This document shows positions 33,505 through 46,039 of a stretch of DNA of 64,000 nt, piece by piece; position 1 is the first letter of the stretch; each line of letters starts with the position of its first letter. The notes beneath the pieces are model-generated. The model searched no databases, was not told the origin of the DNA, and was given only the letters and a program-made list of their open reading frames with translations. The DNA comes from Spongilla lacustris (Eukaryota; Porifera; Demospongiae; Spongillida; Spongillidae), in NCBI GenBank assembly GCA_949361645.1, contig OX442436.1, positions 5,286,087-5,350,086 on the forward strand, written 5' to 3'. The position numbers and the translations under genes are program-made.

Positions 33505-35395
33505 ATGTCGGTGTGGTTTTTAGGACTCGTGGTTGCATTATTACTAATATGCTGTGCGATTTTTATCCGGAAGAACTTCTGGATTTTGTTCAGCGGCGAC
33601 GCAAAAACAAACCCCTTTAAAAATGCGCGCCCGGGGCGCCCGAAGGGAGAGAGGACTCAGACGAGCAAAGTTAAGCGAGACGAGGTACTCAAGGAGGCTC
33701 TGGCAGAGGACAAGGTGCCCCCACAGTTGGACGCCATTGTTATAGGGAGTGGCATTGGCGGGTTGACCTCTGCGGCGTTGCTAGCCAAGGCAGGTAGGAA
33801 GGTACTGGTGCTGGAGCAACATGACCAGGCCGGCGGCTGCTGTCACACGTTCATCGACAAAGGGTTCGAATTCGACGTCGGCATCCACTACATTGGAGAA
33901 ATGGCGGAAGGGAGCGTCACAAGGCATCTCGTAGACGAGCTCTCCAATGGTGGGATCGAGTGGGTTAAGTTGGAACACGTCTTGGAAACGGTTGTTCTTG
34001 GTGACCTGGCAAACCCATCCATGTACCCCATTGCCTCTGACCAAGAAGAGTTCAAGAACATGCTAATAGGGCGGTTTCCCGATGACAAGGAAGCCATAGT
34101 GAAATTCTTTGTTCTCGTCAACGAGCTGAGGTCCGTCATTTTTAGTTACGTATTACTGAAACTGTTGCCTCTGTGGTTTGCGAAGTTCCTGTTAAGTTCC
34201 GGTCTTGCAGTGAAGCTTTTTCCTTCACTTGCCTACTCGACGCGCACGGTAGCGGAGGTGCTCAACGAACTGACCACCAACGAGGAACTGAAAAGTGTCA
34301 TCACCTACCTGTTTGGAGACTATGGTTAGTTTATTAGCTTTTTTTACTAAAATGATGTGACTCCATACCACAGGCACACCACCCAGCGCAGCTCCGGTTA
34401 CGTTACATGCCTTGCTCATCAACCACTACAAACGCGGAGGATATTACCCGGTGGGCGGAGCTAGCGAGATAGCATTTCGAATGATCCCTACAATTGAAGC
34501 CGCTGGCGGGAAAGTGCTAGTGAGGGCGAAGGTTGTGGCGATCCTAGTGGAGGGGGGCAAGGTTGTGGGGGTGAGGGCAAAGAAGGGGCACATCAGCTAT
34601 GAGATCACAGCTCCCCTCGTCATATCGGATGCTGGGATCTACAATACAGTTGACCTCCTTCCTAAGCCCGAGGCGCAGAAGAGCAAATTGACAAGAATAT
34701 GTTCCAAAGTCCAACATGGAATCGGGTACATGTCCATGTTTGTCGGACTGGAAGGGACAGCCGCAGAGCTCGGTATCAAGGCAACCAACTTCTGGGTCTT
34801 CCAAGGGAAAAACATAGAGCAAACTTTTTCCACTTTCGTTGGCCTGCCATATCAGGAGGCCATGAAGCAACCTGTCCCTCTGATGTTTGTGTCCTTCCCC
34901 TCTGCAAAGGACCCAACATACAATGACCGTTACCCCGGCAAGTCCACCTGTGTCATCATCACTGTAGCCCCTTATGAGTGGTTTCAGGAGTGGGCGGACC
35001 AACGAGTGACGCACAGGGGTGATGATTACAAGACGGTGAAGGAAGCCATAGCGGAGCAGATGTGGCGCCAAGTATTGCAGCTGTTCCCCCACCTGGAGGA
35101 CAAGAAGGTCTACAGTGAGGTCGGGTCTCCGCTGAGCAACTGTTACTACCTGAATGCACCTCGCGGAGAAATCTACGGTGTTGATCACAACGTGGCCAGG
35201 TTTGATCCTGAGTTGGTCGCAGAGATGAGACCTGCTACCGACATACCTGGTCTGTACTTGACCGGACAGGACGTTCTGTTATGTGGGTTCTTTGGAGCCA
35301 TGTATGGGGGAGTGTTGTGTGCCTCCGAGGTCCTCAAGAGGAACATTATGGGAGACCTTTTGGCGGCCAAGAAAAGGACGAGGAAACAAGACTAG
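33505..35395 (+). CDS. RETSAT: Retinol saturase (all-trans-retinol 13,14-reductase), copy 1
   Basis: Membrane flavoprotein of the ER reducing the 13,14 double bond of all-trans-retinol (family knowledge; in sponges the substrate may be another carotenoid or retinoid). join(33505-34324,34374-35395), 613 aa, human about 610. The start was chosen at MSVWFLGLVV because it yields the usual N-terminal signal anchor (residues 5-24) followed by LFSGDAKTNPF; an in-frame ATG at 33436 is less likely. Dinucleotide-binding GSGIGG at 81-86 with VLVLEQHDQAGGCCHTF, then FDVGIHYIGEM. Exon 2 has YYPVGGASEIAFRMIPTIEA, ATNFWVFQG and a FAD-contact C-terminal block GLYLTGQDVLLCGFFGAMYG. The single intron is 49 bp (TATG|GTTAGT...CACAG|GC). 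No disabling change seen. Confidence 0.93.
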
Positions 35396-36021
35396 CCAGT
35401 CATGGGATTTTTAAAATAAATTGTGGTATAAATAATATTGCTCTGTTGTGGCATAAAAGAACAGTATGCTGTGAAAAGGTTGTGTGCATAGACTTTGGTT
35501 TTATCATGCAAGGGTGACATATTTTTGAAGAGAGAGGTGATGGAAGCAATGTTTCAAAGAGTTAATCATAATTTCCATCTGGATCGTGTCTGGCAGTCAG
35601 GTGTATGACACAGCTCATGTCTTCTGCCTGTGGGATATTGGCCACCCATTATAGGCACGCGTCTTTAAAAAAAACACGTTGCGAAAGTAAGCTGATTATG
35701 GCAAATGCAGACCAGTGGCGGATCTAGCATAGCCTTGGGGGGGGGCGGCCGCCCCCCCCATTCATATTAAATGCCGCCCCTGTCATGAAATTGCCGCCCC
35801 CCCTCCCCCCCTCCCCCCACACAGCGTGCGCGCGCACTTCCTACCGTACGTAACGCACGCGCATCTAGAAAGCACACCTTTTGTGTGTGTGTGTGGGGGG
35901 GGGGGCGGCAATTTCTTAAAAGTTTCAGTGATTACGAAATTTAATCTAATACCGGAAATTTTATTTAATAACCGCGAACGTTTTATTCGTTCCTTCGAAA
36001 TCTTGCCTGCATGTGCATAGG

Positions 36022-36490
36022 CAGTGGCGTAGGAGCTGGGGCGGCAGCAGCGGCCATGGCCGCTGCACTTTTTCACAACAACAAAAAATGTATTATAATA
36101 ATAGGTTCGCATGTATCAATTCAATTATTTGCTGCTATAGTTAATGACATGCAAGTGGTCTTCAAATCGATCGCGAGAGCTAGCTCAAGCTAGTGTACAA
36201 CGGTTACCAAAAGTGGCCTTGGCTGCACTATAGCCGTTTTGTATTTTATATTACATGCGCAGAGGCAAGGTCTCAAAACAAAATAACCTGGTTACAGTTT
36301 TAGCGTTGTTTTGGGGGGTTTTCTACACAACTTGAAAAGCGTTGGCTTCTAAGGCTCCGCCCCAGACCCCGATGGGGGAGCTTACCCCTAGCTGGCCGGG
36401 AGGGGTGCCCCCCTCCCGTACCCTCCCCGGGGAGGCGGGGGAACCACCTTTGTTGGCCGCTGCACTCTATATTCCCTTCCTACGCCACTG
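36022..36490. mobile_element. Nested hAT-like MITE, 469 bp
   Basis: CAGTGGCGTAGGA at 36022 and TCCTACGCCACTG ending 36490 form a perfect 13-bp TIR. ATAGG occurs directly on both sides, a probable 5-bp target duplication. Inside is a GC-rich tract (GGCTCCGCCCCAGACCCCGA). Confidence 0.75.
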
Positions 36491-37075
36491 ATAGGTGTAT
36501 ACTAACTTAACTGAATCACGATCATAATTAACAATAACAAAGTTTCAGTCTTGTACAAGTACATAGTCTACCGATTGTCACTAAAGGTTTAATTAGGTGC
36601 ACCGTTCCGTACATTTTCACAGCTGCTGCTGCTTCATTTGCTACATCACCATACCTCTAAAGCGATTTACATACATCACAACGACAATATAGAGGAGAAG
36701 TACGGTTTGCTCACGCGAGCATATCCAATATTCTTAGACGCCTGTTGACGACCGTTACGAGGCGCGTTGTCGCAATAAACTTCGTTGTCTTTCGCGCGTA
36801 TGTAAATTCTTTCACTGCGCTGCGAATACGCTGATTTTTTGCGGCTTTGAAGCGAAAAATGTGAAGGCTTCTGGGGCTCCGCCCCAGGCCCCGATGGGGG
36901 AGCTTACAACGCTCCCCCATACTAGTCTCGTACCCAGACCCACCATGACGTAAGCGTTTATCGCTTACAGTATAAACACTACGACAGGTGGGTCTGGGAA
37001 TATCGTCAAACATTTTTGTTCCAGCGTCCCTGATTTTTGAGGACGGAAGTTTACATCTAAATTTAGATATACGTA

Positions 37076-37620
37076 ATGTCCGTGATTACACAAATTAATT
37101 CGCAACCACTCAACCCTGTTCTACAACGAAAGAACAGAAAGAAGCTTGGAGCGTTGTCGACGAATTGCTGCATCATAAAATTGGTGGATTTAGCTACGCA
37201 GTCGGGTTGGGACCATGAAGATGCGCGAAAAACGTTTGCGGAAGGCTATGTGTGTTTGACGTGCTATCGTACTGTTGAAAAAGTGCTCATCTTTGGAGAG
37301 TGCATGTACTTCTTGCGAAGCTTTCAGGACAAGCCAATGATCCCAGCGCGCTTGAGAGCAGCGGTACAAAAAGAAGAGCTACGCCAACTGAGCACGCTGC
37401 TGCAGTGAAAGTGGTTAGTTATACTGTACGGATGTTTTTAAAAAGTATATGTTATTCTGTTATAGGTTGTTACGGCGGAGTCAGGCTACAAAAAGACTTA
37501 CACTTTGTCTCCTTCCAAAGAAGCTCTTGGAAAGTCTTTAGGCCGCAATTCTAGCAATGCATTGATGAGGCATGCTTCTCACGACCAAACATTGAAACAA
37601 TCCATGCTTCGAGAACTGTG
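37076..37620 (+). pseudogene. Accessory ORF of the long-TIR element, unrecognised
   Basis: The frame opens at ATG 37076, inside the left TIR (MSVITQINSQPLNPVLQRKN), and runs 110 aa with a CLTCYRTVEK motif (CxxC). A second plausible exon follows a TTATAG acceptor near 37465: VVTAESGYKKTYTLSPSKEA, then LGKSLGRN, and a stop near 37620. The frame before the donor does not join cleanly (EHAAAVK is in another frame), so an extra intron or a frameshift is present. No function assigned. Confidence 0.4.
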
Positions 37621-37674
37621 AGCTGAGATGACAACAAGATGTGAACAATTTCTCATGGGATGGCTTATACTTCC

Positions 37675-37785
<111 letters not shown>

Positions 37786-37923
37786 TTGGTACAATCACCA
37801 TTGCACCCAATCACTATCCTTGGCACCGCCTCATCTTGTCTGATATCTCTTTGTGATATCACCGTTATGACAGCTGTCATGCACATTATCAGCAATGTTA
37901 ACAATGGCTTAGCAGCTGTCCCT

Positions 37924-38693
37924 ACCTAATCACTCCTATGGCACAGTCAAAACAATAGCATGAATTATATACAGATAGTTCGACAGGGAAGCTTTTACAT
38001 TTACAATCAGTGCACTCACAGTTCTTAGAACAAATGTCACAACATGCACAACCATAAATTTGTACTGTAGAACAGTCAAAGTAGGAACACAGAATAGAAC
38101 ACCTGCACATCTGTTGTTGGACACAATACTTCTTCATTTCTTTTGAAGTACTACCGAGTAGTTCTATTGCTGAGGTCAGATTTGTTGACATAAATTACTG
38201 CACTAGATGCCTGACCTTTTCGCCCAGCTCTTGCATGTATCTTTCCACGTCAGCCGAAGGCCTCCAGTGAATAACCTGGTTGACACCTGCACAATCTATC
38301 CCCATACCAAAAGAAACTGGAACTCTCCATTCATGACGCTGGCCTGTAGCTGGTGATCACTGCTTGCTTCACCAGTAATGCAGGCTGCTCTAAGTCCTCG
38401 CACACACATCGCAGCAACCTTAGACGAAACCATGCATAAAGTGCTCATATACAGTTAATATCTCTTACTTGATCCTTCATTAGCGAGAGTAAAGGTGAAA
38501 CAACGACAACAATGCTGCCTTCACTACCACGTAGGTGGTCAAACGCAAACGGTAGAACAGCATAAATAAGGGACTTTCCAACAAAGACGTTATTCCCTTG
38601 CAAGAATTTCTTTGCAGCGTCCAATTGATGCTCTCGGAGATCATGGTATCCTAACCTAAATATTGACCCCACGATCAAGCCTTCATTCGACAT
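37924..38693 (-). pseudogene. RecQ-like helicase relic carried by the long-TIR element
   Basis: On the - strand: YHDLREHQLDAAKKFLQGNN (Q-motif region), then VGKSLIYAVLP, where the Walker A loop has lost the residues before GKS, then VVVVSPLLSLMKDQ (motif Ia). A 50-bp intron (38419-38468, CAA|GTAAGA...CTAAG|GTT) leads to LRAACITGEASSDHQ. The DEAH box and motifs III-IV are missing. Then GIDCAGVNQVIHWRPSADVE and RYMQELGEKVRH (motifs V-VI) in another frame, and a Cys-rich tail (CACCDICSKNCECTDCKC) like RecQ zinc-binding tails of transposon-borne helicases. Inactive as read. Confidence 0.7.
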
Positions 38694-39085
38694 CGCGCAG
38701 GGTTGAGTGGTTGCGAATTAATTTGTGTAATCACGGACATTACGTATATCTAAATTTAGATGTAAACTTCCGTCCTCAAAAATCAGGGACGCTGGAACAA
38801 AAATGTTTGACGATATTCCCAGACCCACCTGTCGTAGTGTTTATACTGTAAGCGATAAACGCTTACGTCATGGTGGGTCTGGGTACGAGACTACCCCCAT
38901 ACCCCCTTGCTGGTGAGTGGGTGGGCCCCGCCCCCGGCCGCCCCTCCAACTAACCGCCCCCCCTATAGCCCCATTCCTAGATCCGCCATTGATGCAGACA
39001 CAACACTGACTCCCTTGCGTTAGTTCGGAGTTTTAATCATAAAATAGCCGGGAACACAAGCCTGTGAAAAGGTAAAGTTATTTAT

Positions 39086-40255
39086 CATATCGACCTGATG
39101 TTTAGCGCTATATCGACAGCGCTTCGTATCACCGGCCGACACCATTTTGATGTGATCCAGGGATATTAGTGGATTGGAAACTTGGTTTGACAATTAGAAC
39201 GTACGGTATGTATGTCAATAACTGAAAAGAAACACCTCATTACTGTTTCGAAGCTCTTAACACCTCAGTAAAACCAGCAAATCAAAATATGAAAAAGGAT
39301 TCAAACACCACACCACACTCATTTTTATGTTTTAAAGACTTTACATACACACTCCACGTCATACGGCAATGGTATGCGCAAGGTGTTTACAGAACGCCAC
39401 GCGGCAATCATTTTGGAGGGGTGGGTACTAAATTCAGTATAGTGGACTTCGTGAAGGTAAGCTTACAACACCGATGAGTAAGAGAGATGTGGCTGTTAGA
39501 ATTCTCAGTCTTTAAGTACTAACGAATTTTCTGTCGTCCCAAACAACGCGATCGTATTCATGAATAATCGATACGATTCTCGTTATGTATATATGTACGT
39601 GTTATATACAGAGTTTGTGGGCAACGGCTAAAATGCGCAAATAGAAGCAAATAGCCATGCAGCTATGATTGCAAAACATTGCAGATAATTTGCTTATTGC
39701 CTTTGGCCTCACCTCCTCAACTGTTGATATCAGCATACTCGATGTTTTTGTATCTAATGTAAGCATTCTATGCAAAGAACCGTCCTTTGACAAAGGAGAT
39801 ACATCACAGGTGTTGTATAACGCCACTTCTGTGGCAAATATACATACCATGCAATGAAGAATGCATGCAAGGTAAATGCACTTTTTCAAAATAAATAACT
39901 GCTATGACTTCATAATACACACAATCACTATGCAGGTGTGTGCGCACATCGAGGACATGTGAGGAGGTCAACTGTTGGCAGAGGCTGCCAACCAAAGGTC
40001 CAAGTCACACCCAATAGGTTCATAGCACTTTGGAAGATTGCCCCACCTCCATTCTTCTCTCATGATCATTGTCCACCTCGTGCAAGCCAGACTATTTTCA
40101 ACCAGCTGAAGTGTCAGTCAGCTGTGTTCCTGCCTTCTGACACAGCCCCCTGAGCTCCAATGCAACACACTGGTATGCACCAATGCAAGTGGGTAGCAGC
40201 AACAGGTGCATAGTGAAAACTGCCCTTCAAAATGCATACACTAGAAGACCATGCC
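39086..40255. other. Region with unrecognised short exon-like frames
   Basis: 39289-39460 reads MKKDSNTTPHSFLCFKDF...GTKFSIVDFVK and ends in a good donor (GTGAAG|GTAAGC). 39669-39857 is another short open stretch. Neither was recognised, and there is no support for a complete gene. It could be a degenerate mobile-element gene. Confidence 0.35.
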
Positions 40256-40259
40256 ACAC

Positions 40260-40898
40260 ATTGGGCTATTCCAGTTAATAAGTGTACACCCCTACTGATG
40301 ACGTTATTTATAAAGTAACCCCATTGGACACAGATACTAATTATACCCTCCCTCAAGAGAGATATATTACTGGACAGTCACACATCTCACCACATGCATG
40401 TGCATCCCTCAGGACTGCAGTATGTCTCAGTACACTACACCCAGGATATGATTTGTAGTTCCCGCAGGACATGTTTTATACCATTCACACCCCCCCCCCC
40501 CCCCCAGGACAAGATTTATAGCACACACCCACACACACACACCCTGGACATTACTTATATCATTCCCCACCCCCACCCCCAATACATGGATTAAACTTCC
40601 CCAAGACATGATTTATGCCCACCCCCCCCGGACATATTTTATAGCTACATGGATTATAACTCCCCCCAAGGCATGATTAATACCATTCACCCCCACCTCC
40701 CCCCAAGACAAGATTTATAGCAGCCCCCCCCCCCCAACTTGGACATGACTTATATCACTCCCCTCCACCCCCACCCCAGGTCAAGATTTATAGCGCCCCC
40801 CCTGGACATGACGTATACCACCTCCACTCCCCCAGGATATGGATTATAATTCCCCCCCCCCCCACTCATCCCCCAGGACAAGATTTATAGCACCATCA

Positions 40899-40963
<65 letters not shown>

Positions 40964-41120
40964 GGACATGACTCATACCACCCCCATGCCCCCCAAGACT
41001 AGGATAATAACTCTCCACAGGTCATGATTTATATCATTACAATATCGAACATACCCCCTAGGACACAAATTTATGTCATCAGTAGGGGTGTACACTTATT
41101 TATACTGGAGAGCCCAATTA
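40260..41120. mobile_element. TIR element whose interior is a minisatellite
   Basis: GGGCTATTCCAGTTAATAAG + TGTACACCCCTACTGATGAC at about 40263 is mirrored by GTCATCAGTAGGGGTGTACA + CTTATTTATACTGGAGAGCC ending about 41108. Between them lie about a dozen degenerate units of CCCCAGGACAAGATTTATAG type and a (CA)n run (about 40900-40962). No gene. Confidence 0.7.
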
Positions 41121-41929
41121 ATGGGCAAATGCTACCCATGTTTGTTTAGGTCTATATATGTTGGAGAAGAGGGTGCTGAGTCGATTAATTCAAAGTGAAG
41201 CAACTGCAATGCATTGTTAAAGACCATTAATTCTGTTATAGAGATAAGAGCCACAATTGGTTGCTGCCATTCCCCCTCCAACGAGGAGACAAAAGCTAAC
41301 ACAATCCTAGCCCTGCTCATCATTAATGTGTGTATATGCATGCTACTCAGTACCACAGATATGTAAAGCTCCATTGGGCTATCTATGGCATGTGACAATA
41401 CGTTCTGAAACCAATTTTAATCAGTAGCAATTCTGTTAGATTAATACATACCGATGCATGCATATCCGTACGTAGGCCTACATTACGAAGAAAATGGCCG
41501 ATTTCAAGAGGCTTTAAAACCATTTCAGAAAATTTGTTTAGCACTAGCTTTTACTAAAAACAAATAGGACATTCTACTTAATTTATCACAATAGTTGTTT
41601 TTTGCTCAGTTCTTGTGTCCGAGTGTCAGTATCGTTTATTGAATCCACGAGGTCACTGTTCCCCGCAAGGAGTACCTTTGCTTTCGAGTGCAAAAGCCAA
41701 CGGTTCATAAGATAAGGCAATTTGATTTCTGCTATATAAAAGGGTCAATGGTGCTTGTAACTTGTGGTGCAGCATTAAACTGCTTACTACATTTCTTGTA
41801 CGTTCTACACAGCACATTCCTAAGGACATCGGTTGTCAAGTCCGTTGCTATGGGGCTTCGATACCATTTCAAAATTTCTGGGCGTAGGGCCTAATTTCCA
41901 CGCGTTCAATGAGAGCAGAGTACTTTCCG
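41120..41929. other. No gene recognised
   Basis: Unique-looking sequence with short frames only. Nothing supported. Confidence 0.5.
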
Positions 41930-42469
41930 TAGTCTCGTACCCAGACCCAAATGTACGTAACGATGATTATCGCTAACATCACGTACAGAGGGTCTGGCCG
42001 ACAAGTCGATCGGGAATGTTGGCGCTCCAATCAGAATCGAGAGCCCGCGTGACGTCACGGTAATTAGATTCCAATAGCATTCTCCACACTACAGAGAGAA
42101 GCCTGGTGCTTGATCGTGCGTGCGCGGCTAAGGTTGTGATATATGGACACGTGTCTAAAACGAAGGGAAAGCCATTTCAATATGGAAGGACTCATTACGA
42201 AATACGTCTAAAATCTGTTGAGAATCGCTTTCCAGCCCATCGCGTTCACCACTCTGAGAGTATCATTGCGGTGGTAGCCTTTTCTCTCTGTAGCTTAAGC
42301 AAAGACAGATCTGCTTAAACAAACCTCACGTTTTATCGTGATGGCGTAGCCGTTGCTATGACAACCCAAATTATCGAACACATTCCCAAGAACAACTTTC
42401 TTCGACTTGTTGGCCAGACCCTATGTACGCGATAATGCTTACGTACGTTTGGGTCTGGGTACGAGACTA
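41930..42469. mobile_element. 540-bp MITE of the TAGTCTCGTACCCAGACCC family
   Basis: Starts TAGTCTCGTACCCAGACCCA and ends TGGGTCTGGGTACGAGACTA. Flanks TACTTTCCG (41921-41929) and TACCTTCCG (42470-42478) form a 9-bp target duplication with one mismatch, the same size as at the long-TIR element. The interior shares TTGGCGCTCCAATCAGAATC with the copy at 30245. Confidence 0.85.
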
Positions 42470-42559
42470 TACCTTCCGGAGGAAGCATTATGATTGACAA
42501 CAACAATACATGTACATACACCACAATAGAGGAACATTGGAACGTTTTTGTTAATCATG

Positions 42560-43583
42560 CTACACCAAAGGTATCAGAGATTCACTGACTGTCAGTTCAA
42601 TAGAGGCTGGGAGGTGTATAGCATGTCCTTGATTTGATCGCGCTCCTCTGATACATTGTACCTCTGTGTTTGCTGTCATAGCAGGGAATATCTCACCTGT
42701 GATGGGCTGGAGGTGTGGTTCGATGGAAACGTTGTGACATACCTCTGTCATGAGATTAGCTGTTAGATCACGGATCTCATTGTGGCGTATTGATGAAAAG
42801 CCACCCAGTGGACAAGAGAGAGTGTGTTCAACTGTGAAAAGACTTTCCACATGTGCAGGTGGAGGGAATGTTAGATGGTAGCCAACCGTATCTAAGAGCA
42901 ATAGCATCACGAAATGCACCTTTATGTAAGGTGAAGCCATTCTCATCAATAGGTAGAGTTGTCAACCAGTTGGATGCTCCCTTTTCTTGAGCTAGATCCA
43001 TTGAGCGTTGAGTGGAGTTAGCCAGCTGGGGACGGAGGTTGGACGCACTGCTCTGGCTGTGTTTCAGTTTTAAGCTGTGAACTTCCTTTTTGGCCTCAAC
43101 CTGCTGTTCAATAGCCTCAGTTGGGTAGCTTGAATCGTGCAACAGGATGAGGTTGCACACTGATCTAGAGGCTGTGTATTCAGTATCAGAAGTAGCAGTT
43201 GGATTGGGGATGCCAAGACCGCCCAATCTAGGAGGTAGTGAGAGTAGGTTACGTTCTAAATCATTAGGTGGTGCCCTGCCAGTTAGACATGGTATAAATT
43301 TTGTACGAATAACATCTTCAAGAGGTTGGAAGAGTCTTGTAATGTCTGGAACTGTTCTGGCCAGGTAAGACCATTTGTGCACTAAGCCATGGGTAAATGC
43401 AGAATATGCTGCATGTGGCTGGGTAGTAGCAATGTGGGATAATGCAATCACATTGTTCACCCAATTGTCAACTTTGTCCTTCACATATTGAGTGACAAAT
43501 GACTGCGTTCCCAGAGGTGCACCAAGATGTGGTTTGCCAGTAGTTGTAATGTTCAGGTTAGTACCATGGAAGGTGTTATGCCG
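42560..43583 (-). pseudogene. Dead reverse transcriptase, copy 2, cut by the RETSAT duplicon
   Basis: On the - strand, from the duplicon boundary: TTGKPHLGAPLGTQSFVTQY, VKDKVDNWVNNVIALSHIA, HGLVHKWSYLARTVPDITR, RNLLSLPPRLGGLGIPNP, IALRYGWLPSNIPSTCTCGK. Then, after a frameshift, FTVEHTLSCPLGGFSSIRHN and EIRDLTANLMTEVCH, and after an internal deletion VQCIRGARSNQGHA. Same family as 31290-32760. The catalytic palm is absent because the element stops exactly where the duplicated RETSAT segment begins. Confidence 0.8.
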
Positions 43584-46005
43584 TCATATGGATATCCGAT
43601 GTTATGCGATCAGTACGTAAACACCCTATTTGGAAGCGGAAGGGAAGTTATTTCGTTACAAGCAATGTCGGTGTGGTTTTTAGGACTCGTGGTTGCATTA
43701 TTACTAATATGCTGTGCGATTTTTATCCGGAAGAACTTCTGGATTTTGTTCAGCGGCGACGCAAAAACAAACCCCTTTAAAAATGCGCGCCCGGGGCGCC
43801 CGATAGGGGGGAGGACTCAGACGAGCCAAGTTAAGCGAGACGAGGTACTCAAGGAGGCTCTGGCAGAGGACAAGGTGCCCCCACAGTTGGACGCCATTGT
43901 TATAGGGAGTGGCATTGGCGGGTTGACCTCTGCGGCGTTGCTAGCCAAGGCAGGAAAGAAGGTACTGGTGCTGGAGCAACATGACCAGGCCGGCGGCTGC
44001 TGTCACACGTTCATCGACAAAGGGTTCGAATTCGACGTCGGCATCCACTACATTGGAGAAATGGCGGAAGGGAGCGTCACAAGGCATCTCGTAGACGAGC
44101 TCTCCAATGGTGGGATCGAGTGGGTTAAGTTGGAACACGTTTTGGACACGGTTGTTCTTGGTGACCTGGCAAACCCATCCATGTACCCCATTGCCTCTGA
44201 CCAAGAAGAGTTCAAGAACATGCTAATAGGGCGGTTTCCCGATGACAAGGAAGCCATAGTGAAATTCTTTGTTCTCGTCAACGAGCTGAGGTCCGTCACT
44301 TTTAGTTACGTATTACTGAAACTGTTGCCTCTGTGGTTTGCGAAGTTCCTGTTAAGTTCCGGTCTTGCAGTGAAGCTTTTCCCTTCACTTGCCTACTCGA
44401 CGCGCACGGTAGCGGAGGTGCTTAACGAACTGACCACTAACGAGGAACTGAAAAGTGTCATCACCTACCTGTTTGGAGACTATGGTTAGTTTGCGATTTA
44501 TTAGCTTTTTTTTACTAAAATGATGTGACTCCATACCACAGGCACACCACCCAGCGCAGCTCCGGTTACGCTACATGCCTTGCTCATCAACCACTTCAAA
44601 CGCGGAGGATATTACCCGGTGGGCGGAGCTAGCGAGATAGCATTTCGAATGATCCCTACAATTGAAGCCGCTGGCGGGAAAGTGCTAGTGAGGGCGAAGG
44701 TTGTGGCGATCCTAGTGGAGGGGGGCAAGGTTGTGGGGGTGAGGGCAAAGAAGGGGCACATCAGCTATGAGATCACAGCTCCCCTCGTCATATCGGATGC
44801 TGGGATCTACAATACAGTTGACCTCCTTCCTAAGCCTGAGGCGCGGAAGAGCAAATTGACAAGAATATGTTCCAAAGTCCAACATGGAATCGGGTACATG
44901 TCCATGTTTGTCGGACTGGAAGGGACAGCCGCAGAGCTCGGTATCAAGGCAACCAACTTCTGGGTCTTCCAAGGGAAAAACATAGAGCAAACGTTTTCCA
45001 CTTTCGTTGGCCTGCCATATCAGGAGGCCATGAAGCAACCTGTCCCTCTGATGTTTGTGTCCTTCCCCTCTGCAAAGGACCCAACATACAACGACCGTTA
45101 CCCCGGCAAGTCCACCTGTGTCATCATCACTGTAGCCCCTTATGAGTGGTTTCAGGAGTGGGCGGACCAACGAGTGACGCACAGGGGTGATGATTACAAG
45201 TCGGTGAAGGAAGCCATAGCGGAGCAGATGTGGCGCCAAGTATTGCAGCTGTTCCCCCACCTGGAGGACAAGAAGGTGTACAGTGAGGTCGGGTCTCCGC
45301 TGAGCAACTGTTACTACCTGAATGCACCTCGCGGAGAAATCTACGGTGTTGATCACAACGTGGCCAGGTTTGATCCTGAGTTGGTCGCAGAGATGAGACC
45401 TGCTACAGACATACCTGGTCTGTACTTGACCGGACAGGACGTTCTCATATGTGGGTTCTCTGGAGCCATGTATGGGGGAGTGTTGTGTGCCTCCGAGGTC
45501 CTCAAGAGGAACATTATGGGAGATCTCTTGGCGGCCAAGAAAAGGACGAGGAAACAAGACTAGCCAGTCTGCAGTGCAATATGGAATTTTTAAAATAAAT
45601 TGTGGCATAAATAAAATAATATTGCTCTGTTGTGGCATAAAAGAATAGTATGCTGTGAAAAGGTTGTGTGCATAGACTTTGGTTTTATCTTGCAAGGGTG
45701 ACATATCTTTGAAGAAAGAGGCGATGGAAGCAATGTTCCTAAGAGTTAATTGATCACAATTCTCCCTCTGGATTGTGTCTGGCAGTCATGTATATGACAC
45801 AGCTCATGTCTCCTGCCTGTGAGATATTGGCGACCCATGATAGGCACGCGACTTAAAAAAAAAAAAAAAAAAAGTCACATCGGTGACAACACGTTACGAC
45901 AGTAAGCTAATTATGGCAAATGTAGACACAACACTCCCTTGAGTTAGTTCGGAGTTTTAACCGGGAACTCGGGCCTGTGAAAAAGGGACCTAAAGTTATT
46001 TTAAA
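43584..46005. repeat. Duplicon copy 2 (RETSAT gene plus 3' flank, uninterrupted)
   Basis: Matches copy 1 from TCATATGGATATCCGATGTT through the 3' flank to about AAAGTTATTT near 46000. It carries the empty site ATGTAGAC (45920-45927) where copy 1 has the hAT-like insertion. Confidence 0.85.
43665..45563 (+). CDS. RETSAT: Retinol saturase, copy 2
   Basis: join(43665-44484,44542-45563), 613 aa, intron 57 bp with 8 extra bases relative to copy 1. Same anchor (MSVWFLGLVVALLLICCAIF), GSGIGG motif and C-terminal block. Roughly a dozen amino-acid differences from copy 1 were seen by eye, for example LETVV to LDTVV, SVIFSY to SVTFSY, INHYK to INHFK and LLCGFFGAM to LICGFSGAM. Both copies are intact. 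Only about 80 bp upstream of the ATG are shared; beyond that copy 2 abuts a dead retroelement, so its promoter differs. Either a recent duplication or a misassembled haplotype. Confidence 0.92.
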
Positions 46006-46039
46006 ATCATTTTCATGGAATGCATATCACTGAGGTCGT

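Noticed and set aside
34544..35188. 214-aa antisense frame over RETSAT exon 2 (and the 330-aa one at 44712-45704)
   Set aside because: Shadow of the conserved sense exon. The sense strand has homology, a signal anchor and correct splicing.
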